64,000 bases of DNA from Enterobacter cloacae complex sp. ECNIH7 (lineage in GTDB: Bacteria; Pseudomonadota; Gammaproteobacteria; Enterobacterales; Enterobacteriaceae). Below the pieces are notes generated by a model. It was not told where the DNA came from. It was given only the letters and a program-made list of their open reading frames with translations, and made no database searches. Shown in pieces: positions 52,508 through 60,480 of the stretch. The stretch covers positions 3,348,001 to 3,412,000 of the forward strand of contig NZ_CP017990.1 in assembly GCF_002208095.1 (NCBI RefSeq), written 5' to 3'. The translations under genes and the position numbers were made by a program. Every line of letters starts with the position of its first letter. Position 1 is the first letter of the stretch.

Positions 52508-53338
52508 ATGTCCCAGATTTTAGACGGCAATGCCCTGCAGCAGGTGAAAGACCTGGTTCTTTCCGGTTACCACCTGGAAGCAGCAAAAATTACGGCATGC
52601 CCGACTGCCCTGCTTCCTGAAGGGGTTCACGTAGAAAGCCTCGAGCGTTTCGATCTGGAGCGTTTTCGCTTCCGTGGCGCCATGACCACAACCAGTATTC
52701 ATGATTTTGTGCGTTACGCCGCGGGCTACGCCAACGAAGCCGAACCAGCGCGCTGCTTTATCGATGCTGACAACATGACCGCACGCTCTGTCTTCAACAT
52801 CGGTACGCTGGCTAACCCTGGCCATGCTGATAACGTCGCCTCGATCACCCTCAAAAAGACCGCGCCATTCCGAGCCCTGCTTCAGGTAAATGGCGATCGT
52901 CTGGGCCAGAAAGAAATTGCTGAATGGCTGGAGGACTGGGCCGACTTCCTGACCGCATTTGATGCCGACGGGAATGTGTTGTCCATCGCGCAGGCAGCTG
53001 GTGCTGTTCGCCGCGTCAACATTAAACAAGTCTCAGAATCAGCTCATGAAGACGAAGACTTTGGCGGCAAAAAGTCCCTGATGCAGAGCGTTGAAGCCAG
53101 CAGTAAAGACGTCATGCCGGTGGCCTTTGAGTTCAAATGCGTACCATATGAAGGCCTGGGCGAACGCCGCTTTAGCCTGCGCAATAGTCTGCTTAAAAGC
53201 GGGGAACCGGTGTTTGTACTCCGCATCGTTCAACTGGAAGCCCAGGAAGAAGCTATCGCCAACGAGTTCCGAGACCTGCTGATCGAGAAATTCACCGACA
53301 AGCCGGTTGAAACCTTTATCGGTAACTTTAAAGCGTAA
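52508..53338 (+). CDS. DUF2303 protein (YfdQ-like)
   Basis: This 276-residue DUF2303 protein carries MTTTSIHDFVRYAAGYANEA, CFIDADNMTARSVFNIGT and KTAPFRALLQVNGDRLGQKE, typical of YfdQ. Role unknown; it is common in the early left operon of enterobacterial prophages, before the HD-domain gene. Confidence 0.88.
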   Translation: MSQILDGNALQQVKDLVLSGYHLEAAKITACPTALLPEGVHVESLERFDLERFRFRGAMTTTSIHDFVRYAAGYANEAEPARCFIDADNMTARSVFNIGTLANPGHADNVASITLKKTAPFRALLQVNGDRLGQKEIAEWLEDWADFLTAFDADGNVLSIAQAAGAVRRVNIKQVSESAHEDEDFGGKKSLMQSVEASSKDVMPVAFEFKCVPYEGLGERRFSLRNSLLKSGEPVFVLRIVQLEAQEEAIANEFRDLLIEKFTDKPVETFIGNFKA

Positions 53339-53350
53339 TTTCTCTGCATT

Positions 53351-53376
53351 AAATCCCCGGCGCCGCGGGGATTTAT
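53351..53376 (+). terminator. hairpin after the YfdQ-like gene
   Basis: Perfect stem AAATCCCCG/CGGGGATTT with a GCGCCG loop and a weak T-rich tail (ATTTATT). It may act as a partial terminator or 3' stabiliser. Confidence 0.55.
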
Positions 53377-53473
53377 TGAAGCGTAATTCCCTTTATTAAT
53401 CGCCAATGGCGATGGATTCGTACAACCAAAAACTGGCGCAGGTGCAGCTGCCAAATATGGAGAAGAAAATACG

Positions 53474-54014
53474 ATGAGTTATATCCAGACACTTTCAGGT
53501 AAGAAATTCGATTACCTCAATTCAACCACTGACGACGTAGAGATCGAGGATATTGCGACCGCACTTTCCCACATCTGCCGCTTCAGTGGTCATCTGCCGG
53601 AATTTTACAGCGTGGCCCAGCACTCGGTACTGTGCAGCCAAATTGTGCCGCCAGAGTTTGCCTTTGAAGCCCTGATGCATGACGCAGCTGAAGCCTATTG
53701 CCAGGACATCCCTGCCCCCCCTGAAAGCATTGCTTCCAGATTACCGTCGCATTGAAGAACGGGTAGAACAGCTGATCCGGACCAAATTCAGCATCACCCC
53801 TGATATGTCAGCGGTAGTGAAATACGCCGATCTGGTGATGCTTGCCACGGAACGCCGCGATCTGGATATCGACGACGGCTCACTCTGGCCTTGCCTCGAA
53901 GGTATTCCGGCCAGCGACATTATCCAGATCGTTCCTCTTCGTTCAGGCCAGGCATATGGCTTGTTCATTAACCGTTTCAATGAGCTTACGGAATCACGCA
54001 CATGCCTCGCATGA
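53474..54014 (+). pseudogene. HD-domain nucleotidase (YfdR-like), frameshifted
   Basis: The first frame (to 53755) reads MSYIQTLSGKKFDYLNSTTD, the HD-domain start with FYSVAQHSVLCSQ and LMHDAAEAYCQDIPAP. Then comes an out-of-frame end. The correct continuation, LKALLPDYRRIEERVEQLIR to the end, is in the +2 frame up to 54014. Removing one C from the seven-C run at 53715-53721 restores a protein of about 179 residues like E. coli YfdR. Family members are HD phosphohydrolases acting on nucleotides. The break may be a real mutation, phase-variable, or a sequencing error. Confidence 0.82.
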
Positions 54015-54199
54015 AGATAAAAGAACTTGTAGCCGCAGCCCATGCTGCGGCGGGGAAACTGCCACCAGCAGAAGCCTCTCTAATGCGTGAGGTAGCCACT
54101 CGCCTGGACGTTACATTTGCCGCCTTGACGGAATCGATGGACCAACGAATGAGCCTTGACGCCGAAATTAATCATCTTCGTCAGGAGTCCGTCCAATGA
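54002..54199 (+). CDS. small helical phage protein
   Basis: This 65-residue protein (MPRMKIKELVAAAHAAAGKL) is predicted all-helical with a C-terminal coiled tendency (MDQRMSLDAEINHLRQE). It overlaps the neighbours by 4-13 bp in a packed operon. Function unknown. Confidence 0.65.
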   Translation: MPRMKIKELVAAAHAAAGKLPPAEASLMREVATRLDVTFAALTESMDQRMSLDAEINHLRQESVQ

Positions 54200-54699
54200 C
54201 CACCAACAAATACGCGACTCTGCGCGGCACAATCGCCAGAGCTAAACGCAACGACTGCCAGAAGGTAGTGATGCGTGTGACGTTAGTTGAAGAACTCCTC
54301 CTTCAACTGTCAAACGCTGAGAAGCAGGTAGCTGCGCTGGCTGCGGAAGTTCAGGCGGTGCGATGGGCTGCCGGGCAGGTCTATTCAGCTGGGTATAATC
54401 ATGGGCACCTTAATACCGCTGATGAACTCCCCTATGCATCTGATGAAGAACTTCTTCAGAGAGGAAATGAAGTCCTTATCGAGTTCACCGACCCAGACCA
54501 TTCAGGCAATGTGACCGACGCTGTACTGGATGAAGTGCGTGCCCAGGCTATCAAATCTGCCCTCAACGATTGTTCGGAGTGCCTCGATAGGGACTGCATC
54601 ATGGATTCGAACGGCATCAGTTATGAAGATGCTGCACTCCGTGAAGCGGGTGCTATGGCGCTGCACGATGCGTTACTTCGCCAGGAGCGTGCCGTATGA
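54196..54699 (+). CDS. Ead/Ea22-like phage protein
   Basis: This 167-residue protein (MTTNKYATLRGTIARAKRND) has an N-terminal helical section (LLLQLSNAEKQVAALAAEVQ) and an acidic C-terminal half. It resembles accessory proteins of the lambdoid left operon known as Ea22-like. Function unknown. Confidence 0.6.
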   Translation: MTTNKYATLRGTIARAKRNDCQKVVMRVTLVEELLLQLSNAEKQVAALAAEVQAVRWAAGQVYSAGYNHGHLNTADELPYASDEELLQRGNEVLIEFTDPDHSGNVTDAVLDEVRAQAIKSALNDCSECLDRDCIMDSNGISYEDAALREAGAMALHDALLRQERAV

Positions 54700-54917
54700 G
54701 TTCAGACATCATCGATCAGGCAAACGAGCTGGTAGAGCACCGCCTGCAGCTGGCCATACAAAAACACCGTATTGATCAGAATGCAGTCTCTGCAGAGCAC
54801 TGTTCTGAATGCGAAGAGGACATTCCTGAGGCGCGCCGGGTTGCAATGCCTGGCTGCAAAACATGCGCCAGTTGCCAGGAAGTTTTAGAGCTCATGATAA
54901 AGCAGCGTAAGGGGTAA
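54696..54917 (+). CDS. TraR/DksA-type zinc-finger protein
   Basis: This 73-residue protein has an N-terminal helix (MSSDIIDQANELVEHRLQLA) and a C4 zinc finger CSEC...CKTCASC, the short TraR/DksA form. TraR binds the RNA polymerase secondary channel and mimics DksA with ppGpp; a phage copy could shift host transcription early in infection. Four-base overlap with the upstream gene. Confidence 0.82.
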   Translation: MSSDIIDQANELVEHRLQLAIQKHRIDQNAVSAEHCSECEEDIPEARRVAMPGCKTCASCQEVLELMIKQRKG

Positions 54918-54923
54918 TCGACA

Positions 54924-55136
54924 ATGGCAATAAACCAGAAAATAAAAACCCATACCGGAACCATCATCACCAAAGATGGCGAGAAAACAGTGCAGTTGCG
55001 CGAGACTCCAACGACCTGGTGTGTTGGCCGCACTGAAACCTACCGGAAAGAAGATGGTCGCCGCAGCGGTGCGCCGCTGACATCACGCCGTTTGATTCTG
55101 AGCAGCATTAAGCCGATCGAAGGTGGTGAAGCATGA
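54924..55136 (+). CDS. small phage protein
   Basis: This 70-residue basic protein (MAINQKIKTHTGTIITKDGE) has a beta-rich centre (TTWCVGRTETYRKEDGRRSG). It is not recognised. Packed between neighbouring early genes with a 4-bp overlap downstream. Confidence 0.6.
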   Translation: MAINQKIKTHTGTIITKDGEKTVQLRETPTTWCVGRTETYRKEDGRRSGAPLTSRRLILSSIKPIEGGEA

Positions 55137-55666
55137 GTAACATCGACAAACAGGCGCTGCGTGAAGCGGCAGCCACCGCAAAAATCGCTGGAGAGGCACC
55201 GGTTATGCCGTTCGACCAGCGAATCACTGCGTTGAACGACTTTATGAAGCAGTGCACTCCCGCCACCGTGCTGTCGCTGCTGGCTGAGCTGGAGCGCAAA
55301 GAAGAGCAACGTGCTAACTGGTTTCAGATGGCGAAAAAACTTGGTTCAGATCTGGACGCAGCAGAGAAGCGGATTGCTGAGCTGGGGCGCGACCGAGTCG
55401 CCATGGAAGCTGTAACACTGGCTATGCGTGATGAGATGCGGACCTCCCTGCCAGCGCCGGTAGTACCGAATGGGTGGGTGATGGTGCCGGTTGAGCCGAC
55501 AGAAAACATGATCGTCGAAGGTTTCGAGTCTGAACCAGATGAAAGCTTTAGCGATGCAGATGTTTGGGAAGCATACGAAGCCATGAGTGGATGCCAGCAA
55601 GCGGCGCACCGAGCAAAGCTATGCTGGTCGGCAATGCTCGCAGCAGCACCCAAACCGGAGGCCTGA
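55133..55666 (+). CDS. Ead/Ea22-like protein with C-terminal DUF551-like segment
   Basis: This 177-residue protein starts MSNIDKQALREAAATAKIAG, the usual beginning of Ead/Ea22-like phage proteins. It has a helical section (LLAELERKEEQRANWFQMAK) and a C-terminal WVMVPVEPTENMI module with a helix ending RAKLCWSAMLAAAP. These are variable accessory proteins without known activity. Confidence 0.78.
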   Translation: MSNIDKQALREAAATAKIAGEAPVMPFDQRITALNDFMKQCTPATVLSLLAELERKEEQRANWFQMAKKLGSDLDAAEKRIAELGRDRVAMEAVTLAMRDEMRTSLPAPVVPNGWVMVPVEPTENMIVEGFESEPDESFSDADVWEAYEAMSGCQQAAHRAKLCWSAMLAAAPKPEA

Positions 55667-55887
55667 TGCCCAGCAAACTGAAACAGCGGCGCCTGCGCCG
55701 CCTTAAGGCCGACCTGGCCTGGTGGCGAGAAGAGGCAGAGGATTGCCGCTCCCGCTTGCTGGAGCTGGCAGGGGAAATAGATAGAGTACGAGCACAGATC
55801 GTCAGAGTACCAATGCCGGTGGTTGTCCCCTCGGTTTTAATCGCAGAATTAGCAATGGAGAAAGCAGTTGAACGACTTAATGATTGA
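55666..55887 (+). CDS. small coiled-coil phage protein
   Basis: This 73-residue protein (MPSKLKQRRLRRLKADLAWW) is highly basic at the start, then a coiled-coil (EEAEDCRSRLLELAGEIDRV). The ATG overlaps the upstream stop as TGATG. Function unknown. Confidence 0.65.
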   Translation: MPSKLKQRRLRRLKADLAWWREEAEDCRSRLLELAGEIDRVRAQIVRVPMPVVVPSVLIAELAMEKAVERLND

Positions 55888-56440
55888 CCTCGAATCAATG
55901 GGGAAAAAGCCAAACGCGCCGATCGTTTCAATTGGTGCCGTCTTTTTTAACCCTCAAACAGGTGAACTTGGCCAAGAATTTTACACGGCCGTCTCGCTTG
56001 AAAGCGCGATGGCTCAAGGCGCGGTACCGGATGGAGATACAATTCTTTGGTGGCTAAAACAAAGCCCGGAAGCGCGCTCAGCTATTTGCGTTGATGATGC
56101 GATGCCTATCACTGATGCACTGTCGGAACTAAGCCATTTCATTCACCGGCATGCATATAATCTCAAATACATGAAGGTCTGGGGTAACGGGGCCACCTTT
56201 GACAATGTGATTCTGCGCGGAGCTTACGAACGCGCCGGACGCATTTGCCCGTGGGAATTTTGGAACGATCATGATGTACGCACGATTGTTACCCTCGGTC
56301 GCAGTGTTGGTTTCGATCCGAAGCGTGACATGCCATTCATTGGCGATGTTCACAACGCCCTGGCTGATGCGCGCCATCAGGCAAAATATGTGTCAGCAAT
56401 TTGGCAGAAAATTATCCCTGCCACCAGCACCAACGAGTAA
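55868..56440 (+). CDS. DEDD-type 3'-5' exonuclease (RNase T/ExoVIII-like)
   Basis: This 190-residue nuclease has Exo I MIDLESMG, Exo II VWGNGATFDNVILR and Exo III HNALADARHQAKYV with the DEDDh pattern. It matches the phage 3'-5' exoribonuclease/exonuclease VIII-like family (RNase_H superfamily). Substrate could be DNA ends or RNA. A TTG start, seven bases after GGAG, agrees with family length; an ATG four codons later would remove the start of Exo I. Confidence 0.87.
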   Translation: MNDLMIDLESMGKKPNAPIVSIGAVFFNPQTGELGQEFYTAVSLESAMAQGAVPDGDTILWWLKQSPEARSAICVDDAMPITDALSELSHFIHRHAYNLKYMKVWGNGATFDNVILRGAYERAGRICPWEFWNDHDVRTIVTLGRSVGFDPKRDMPFIGDVHNALADARHQAKYVSAIWQKIIPATSTNE

Positions 56441-56484
56441 ACCACTCAGCCCGGGTGCAGCCGGGCTTTATGGAGAAGGAAACC

Positions 56485-56694
56485 ATGGCAAAGCTAATGA
56501 AAGCGAGTCTCTGGAGTAAGCGCGAATTTACCAAAGACTCCATTCCTGACAACCGTACAATTAAACGTTGGGTCGAAAACGGATTACTCATGGGAAGGAT
56601 TGTAGATGGTTCAGTTTTTGTCTATGAAACCGAAAAGTGGGGAGTTGACTCAATTGTTAATCAGGCGGTACGTCAGTTAATAATTGAGGGTTGA
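56485..56694 (+). CDS. excisionase
   Basis: This 69-residue winged-helix protein (MAKLMKASLWSKREFTKDSI) with PDNRTIKRWVENGLLMGRIV fits the DUF1233/Xis family. It directs Int to excise the prophage. The ATG at 56485 follows GGAGAAGGA; an in-frame start 84 bp upstream lies in the exonuclease gene. It overlaps no gene and is 2 bp from int. Confidence 0.85.
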   Translation: MAKLMKASLWSKREFTKDSIPDNRTIKRWVENGLLMGRIVDGSVFVYETEKWGVDSIVNQAVRQLIIEG

Positions 56695-56696
56695 CC

Positions 56697-57884
56697 ATGG
56701 CAGCAAGGCCACGAAAAAAAGAATACCGCCACCTTCCTGATTATCTTTTTTTTGATAAAGATCGTGGCGTGTATAAGTTCACGCTTGTAACTGGGAAAAA
56801 GAAAACTCTCGGTTCGGATCGAGTAATGGCTATCGCCATCGCCCGAGAATATAACCTGAGGATGCGCCCTGAAAATACACCATCGATAGATTCATTAATT
56901 CGGGAATCGGGAGGGCTGAATGGTGAAGCCCACCCGTTTTCTGAACATGTTGATCGCATTATGGAGAGAGCGATTAAAGATGAGCAGCCGTCTAAAAGCA
57001 CACTTGACGATTGGAATAATGATGCCATCAGGGTTAAAGAATTTTTTAATAACATACCCGCATGCGATATTGAGCTTGAGCACGTAAATGCCTACATACG
57101 AAATTACCATTCTGAATCGTCGGCCAATGTTCAGAACCGAAAAGTTAGCTTCCTGAAAAAGCTATTCTCTTATGCTGTTGATGAATCGCTAATGATGGAT
57201 AACCCTGCAACACGGAAAAAAATGCGGCGTGTCGATAAAAAGGTCCGCCGGCGACTTACTTTGGAACAGTTCCTTGCCATACATGCAGCTGCTGAACCTT
57301 GGCTGAAGACTGCAATGGACCTTGCCATACAAACTACGCAAGCGCGCCTGGAAGTTTCCCGGATCCGGTACTCGATCAAGGAACCTCAAGAAGGGGTTTG
57401 CGGCTGTGTATGGTTCGATCAGGAGGAGGCTGGCATATTCGGAACGCTTTACATTCACCGGCAAAAAGTGCAGCACAAAGAGGCTTCACACGTCGCTATT
57501 CCGATCGGCAGGGCCCTGAAAGAGATCATCGACAACAGCAGAGACAATGTGGCCAGTCCTTATGTTGTTCACCGGCTTCTGGAAAAGAGAAGCAATCCGA
57601 TAAGCAAGGAAGTTAACCACCCAACACAGGTGGCCCCTGATTATTTGAGCAGGGCATTTTCAGAGCTGCGGGACCGGATAGGTGTAGCGGCAGAATTACC
57701 TATCAAAGAAAGGCCAACTTTCCACGAGATTAGAGCGCTGGCGGCTCATATTTTCGAAAGACAAGGTATCGATCCGCAGGCAAGGATGGCCCATAGTGAT
57801 GCAAAATCGACAAAAATTTATACCCAGAACCATGTTGAATGGGTAGAAGTTCCTCATGCTGAAATTGTCTTTAAAGCCGGGTGA
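56697..57884 (+). CDS. int: tyrosine integrase, lambda Int type
   Basis: This 395-residue recombinase has an N-terminal arm-binding domain (MAARPRKKEYRHLPDYLFFD), a core-binding domain (residues 75-170) and a catalytic domain. The catalytic residues are Arg217 (TTQARLEVSR), Lys261 (VQHKEASHVAIP), His343/Arg346 (FHEIRALAAH), His366 and Tyr375 (STKIYTQ). It inserts the phage at tRNA-Pro. The ATG at 56697 is preferred to the TTG two codons upstream. It lies 137 bp from attR. Confidence 0.93.
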   Translation: MAARPRKKEYRHLPDYLFFDKDRGVYKFTLVTGKKKTLGSDRVMAIAIAREYNLRMRPENTPSIDSLIRESGGLNGEAHPFSEHVDRIMERAIKDEQPSKSTLDDWNNDAIRVKEFFNNIPACDIELEHVNAYIRNYHSESSANVQNRKVSFLKKLFSYAVDESLMMDNPATRKKMRRVDKKVRRRLTLEQFLAIHAAAEPWLKTAMDLAIQTTQARLEVSRIRYSIKEPQEGVCGCVWFDQEEAGIFGTLYIHRQKVQHKEASHVAIPIGRALKEIIDNSRDNVASPYVVHRLLEKRSNPISKEVNHPTQVAPDYLSRAFSELRDRIGVAAELPIKERPTFHEIRALAAHIFERQGIDPQARMAHSDAKSTKIYTQNHVEWVEVPHAEIVFKAG

Positions 57885-57948
57885 TGTATGGGGAAAAACC
57901 TACACGTAACTCATTGATGTATATAGTGCGGATTTTGCAAAAAATGCA

Positions 57949-57964
57949 CTGTTTGCATATACAG
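57949..57964. promoter_or_regulatory. second perfect LexA box next to attR
   Basis: CTGTTTGCATATACAG fits CTGT-N8-ACAG exactly. On the minus strand it sits after TTGACT in the same way as in the left SOS promoter (TTGACTGTATATGCAAACAG against TTGACTGTATGCATATACAG). No gene follows on either strand inside the prophage; the minus-strand promoter would read antisense into int. Confidence 0.65.
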
Positions 57965-58020
57965 TCAAACATGCCGTAGCACCAGTATTTACAAGGGTTG
58001 CAGCGGCTTTAACGCAGTGA

Positions 58021-58074
58021 CATGGGGTGTCGGGGGTCGGAGGTTCAAATCCTCTCGTGCCGACCAAAAACACA
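58021..58074. repeat. attR: right prophage attachment repeat with 3' tRNA-Pro fragment
   Basis: Exact copy of 14266-14319, containing the 3' 46 nt of tRNA-Pro up to CCA (58066). It lacks the 5' half, so it is not a functional tRNA gene. Confidence 0.93.
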
Positions 58075-58077
58075 CTG

Positions 58078-58106
58078 AAAACCAGCCTGATGGCTGGTTT
58101 TTTATT
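58078..58106. terminator. ancestral proL terminator, now shared with the MFS gene
   Basis: Stem AAACCAGCC/GGCTGGTTT with a TGAT loop and T6 on the right, A-rich on the left. It can end leftward transcripts of the MFS gene and was the original terminator of proL. Confidence 0.8.
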
Positions 58107-59289
58107 TCGCCTCGTCCGGCGTTTTGCGCAGATACACAAGCGTAGCCAGACAAATCACCGCTCCGGCATAAAACGTATATTCCGCGCCAAACGTTTCCCA
58201 TATCGCGCCGGCTCCCACGCTGGCGATTAATAATCCCACGCCGCTTACCAGACTAAAAATACCGAAAGCCGTGCCGCGCAGATCGGGCGGTGCGGTTTTA
58301 GCGATCATTGCCGCCAGTAATCCCTGGGTCATACCCATATGTATTCCCCAAAGCGCAACGCCTAAAATGACTCCCATCCAGTGGCTGCTCAGCGCCAGAA
58401 CAACATCTGCGCCAATCAGCACCATTAGCCCCCACTGCAGAAGTCGGGTGTGGCTCATGCCATCAGAAAGTTTGCCAAAAGGGTAAGCCGAAAGGGAATA
58501 GAGTACGTTCATGACCACCATCACCAGCGGAATAAGGGCCAGAGGAACGCCCGACTGCTGCGCACGAAGGACGAGAAAAGCCTCGCTAAACCGGGCAAGC
58601 GTGAACACCGCACCAAGGCCAATCACCCACCAGCACGCTTTACCCAGCCGCCTTAAATTCTCTCGTTTAATGGGATTAGTACGTTTATGTTCGAGGGGAG
58701 TTTTCGGCTCCTGAAGGCCGAAATAGAGCAAGGCAACTGAAAGCAGACCGGGGATAAGAGCTATCCAGAAAACAGTGCGAAAATCATTGTCCAGCAACAG
58801 CATTAAGCTTACGGCCAGTAATGGGCCAAGAAATGCGCCTGTGGTATCCATTGACTGACGCAGACCATATGCCGCACCACGCATTTCCGGCGGCGTGACG
58901 TCTGCAACCAGCGCATCCCGCGGGGCGCCCCGTATTCCCTTCCCCGTACGGTCCATGAGACGTGCGCCTAAAACCATCCCGGAAGAGGACGCTAATGCGA
59001 AAAGGGGTTTGCTTAGGGCCCCCAGGCCATACCCTAACAGGGCCAGCCCCTTACGTTGACCCAGGTAGTCGCTGATCGCCCCCGAAAAGACCTTAATAAA
59101 AAGCGCAGTGGCCTCCGCCAGCCCTTCAATCAGGCCGATTAACAGCACGCTCGTACCGAGGGTGGTCATCATAAAAAGTGGCAGCAGGCTGTGAATACTC
59201 TCTGACGAGATATCCATCAGCATACTGACGCCCCCCACAACCCAGACGCCTTTGGGGATCTGGCTGAGCACTGGAAATCTGGAACGCAT
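58102..59289 (-). CDS. MFS transporter
   Basis: This 395-residue twelve-helix permease has motif A GAISDYLGQRKGLALLGYG after helix 2 and LMDRTGKGIRGAPRDALVAD after helix 4. It resembles the MFS group with this RTGKGIRGAPRD signature, some of which have been linked to metal or drug export. The substrate cannot be read here. It is the first host gene right of the prophage. Confidence 0.85.
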   Translation of the reverse strand: MRSRFPVLSQIPKGVWVVGGVSMLMDISSESIHSLLPLFMMTTLGTSVLLIGLIEGLAEATALFIKVFSGAISDYLGQRKGLALLGYGLGALSKPLFALASSSGMVLGARLMDRTGKGIRGAPRDALVADVTPPEMRGAAYGLRQSMDTTGAFLGPLLAVSLMLLLDNDFRTVFWIALIPGLLSVALLYFGLQEPKTPLEHKRTNPIKRENLRRLGKACWWVIGLGAVFTLARFSEAFLVLRAQQSGVPLALIPLVMVVMNVLYSLSAYPFGKLSDGMSHTRLLQWGLMVLIGADVVLALSSHWMGVILGVALWGIHMGMTQGLLAAMIAKTAPPDLRGTAFGIFSLVSGVGLLIASVGAGAIWETFGAEYTFYAGAVICLATLVYLRKTPDEAK

Positions 59290-59381
59290 CTACCGCTCCT
59301 GCTTTAAAAACAGTTGCCTGAATGCTTACAGGATAGGATATCGCGGATTAAAAAAACCTGAGGAGAGTGGGATGAGACCAT

Positions 59382-59406
59382 AAAAAAGCCATCCGGCAGG
59401 ATGGCT
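59382..59406 (-). terminator. terminator after the DUF2534-like gene
   Basis: Perfect stem GCCATCC/GGATGGC with a GGCA loop, followed on the minus strand by T6. Confidence 0.85.
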
Positions 59407-59426
59407 TAGCTATTGCGAGTCAGCGC

Positions 59427-59687
59427 TTAATGCTTCTCACGTCCGCCCAGGAAGAAAATGCCCAGCGGAATGGCCAGCAGAACGGTGAAGACAAGGCTGT
59501 AAACGAAGATCATCGCCGACTGCAGCACATACATGCTGGTAGTCCAGGCGGAGAGAGGAATGTTGTACTGTTCAATGACGCCAACAATGGTGGCCCGCCC
59601 GACGCACGCGGCAGCAATCATAAACACGACGAGTAGCGCCAGGAGGAACTTGCGGCCTTCAGGTGTTTTCAGTTTTGCACGAACCAT
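59427..59687 (-). CDS. small inner-membrane protein (DUF2534-like)
   Basis: This 86-residue protein (MVRAKLKTPEGRKFLLALLV) has two membrane helices (about residues 14-33 and 51-76). It fits the enterobacterial DUF2534 family as I recall it. Monocistronic, with its own terminator. Function unknown. Confidence 0.7.
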   Translation of the reverse strand: MVRAKLKTPEGRKFLLALLVVFMIAAACVGRATIVGVIEQYNIPLSAWTTSMYVLQSAMIFVYSLVFTVLLAIPLGIFFLGGREKH

Positions 59688-59896
59688 CTCTCTTCCCTTT
59701 TACAGATGAATAACAATATATAGGGGCTAAAATAACACGAACTGACACCCGACTCCACACCAGCATAAACAACCACCAAACAGGCAAATTAAAAGCGCAT
59801 AACGCTACCCATAGTGAAAATGTAAGTAAATAACACCGTTCATTCATCGTTGTTATGTTAACCTGCGCAGGATCGTTTTGACATAAAGGAATGACA

Positions 59897-60400
59897 ATGA
59901 AAAACGCACCTAAATTTGCCATCGCGCTTCTCGCCGCCGCGTGCGTCAGCACCAGCGCTTTCGCCAGCGACGCCCAAAAAGCGCAGCCGCTGGAAAAAGT
60001 TGCACCCTATCCGCAAGCGGAAAAAGGCATGAAGCGTCAGGTGATTCAACTGCCGGTTCAGCAGGACGAAGCGAATTACAAAGTCGAACTGTTAATTGGC
60101 AAGACGCTGGAAGTGGACTGCAATCAGCATCGTCTGGGCGGCCAGCTGGAAAGCAAAACCCTGGAAGGCTGGGGTTATGACTATTACGTCTTTGATAAAG
60201 TGACCTCTCCGGTCTCTACCATGATGGCCTGCCCGGACGGCAAGAAAGAGAAGAAATTTGTGACGGCCTATCTGGGCGACAACAGCCTGCTGCGCTACAA
60301 CAGCAAGTTGCCGATCGTGGTATATACGCCTGAAAACGTGGAAGTAAAATATCGCGTGTGGAAGGCAGAAGAGACGGTCGGACAAGCGGTAGTACGTTAA
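59897..60400 (+). CDS. eco: ecotin, periplasmic serine protease inhibitor
   Basis: This 167-residue precursor has a signal peptide (cleavage after AFA near residue 22). The mature ecotin has the two-cysteine 50s loop and the reactive loop VSTMMACP with P1 methionine. Dimeric ecotin inhibits trypsin-fold proteases and protects against host proteases such as neutrophil elastase. The ATG at 59897 has AAGGA at proper spacing; the ATG two codons earlier abuts the ribosome site. Confidence 0.95.
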   Translation: MKNAPKFAIALLAAACVSTSAFASDAQKAQPLEKVAPYPQAEKGMKRQVIQLPVQQDEANYKVELLIGKTLEVDCNQHRLGGQLESKTLEGWGYDYYVFDKVTSPVSTMMACPDGKKEKKFVTAYLGDNSLLRYNSKLPIVVYTPENVEVKYRVWKAEETVGQAVVR

Positions 60401-60406
60401 AAACAA

Positions 60407-60434
60407 GTCGGGTGGCGGCTTCGCCTTACCCGAC
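60407..60434. repeat. REP-like palindrome downstream of eco
   Basis: GTCGGGT-GGCGGCTTCGCCTT-ACCCGAC forms an imperfect hairpin of the kind found as REP units in enterobacterial 3' intergenic regions. Confidence 0.75.
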
Positions 60435-60445
60435 CTGCTAAACTA

Positions 60446-60471
60446 AAAACGGTAACAGATGTTACCGTTTT
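60446..60471. terminator. bidirectional terminator between eco and mqo
   Basis: Perfect stem AAAACGGTAAC/GTTACCGTTTT with an AGAT loop; T-rich on both strands. Confidence 0.85.
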
Positions 60472-60480
60472 GCTTTTACC

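Larger units (their letters stand above)
14266..58074. mobile_element. Complete-looking lambdoid prophage with lambda-type head and Mu-type contractile tail
   Basis: The element is bounded by attL and attR in tRNA-Pro and is about 43.8 kb long. It carries integrase, excisionase, immunity region, replication, antitermination, lysis, packaging, head, tail and fibre genes in a canonical order. Head proteins match the lambda A-W-B-C-Nu3-D-E-F series, and tail proteins match the Mu L-M-N-44-48 series, so virions should be myovirus-like. Only the yfdR-like gene is broken. Early right-type genes read leftward and the integration end is on the right, so the map is mirrored relative to lambda. Confidence 0.95.

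Noticed and set aside
57900..58139. Leftward 79-codon frame across attR
   Set aside because: It is made of tRNA fragment, terminator and the LexA region; the same GFEPPTPD-like peptide appears antisense to the intact tRNA as well, a known false ORF type over tRNA genes.
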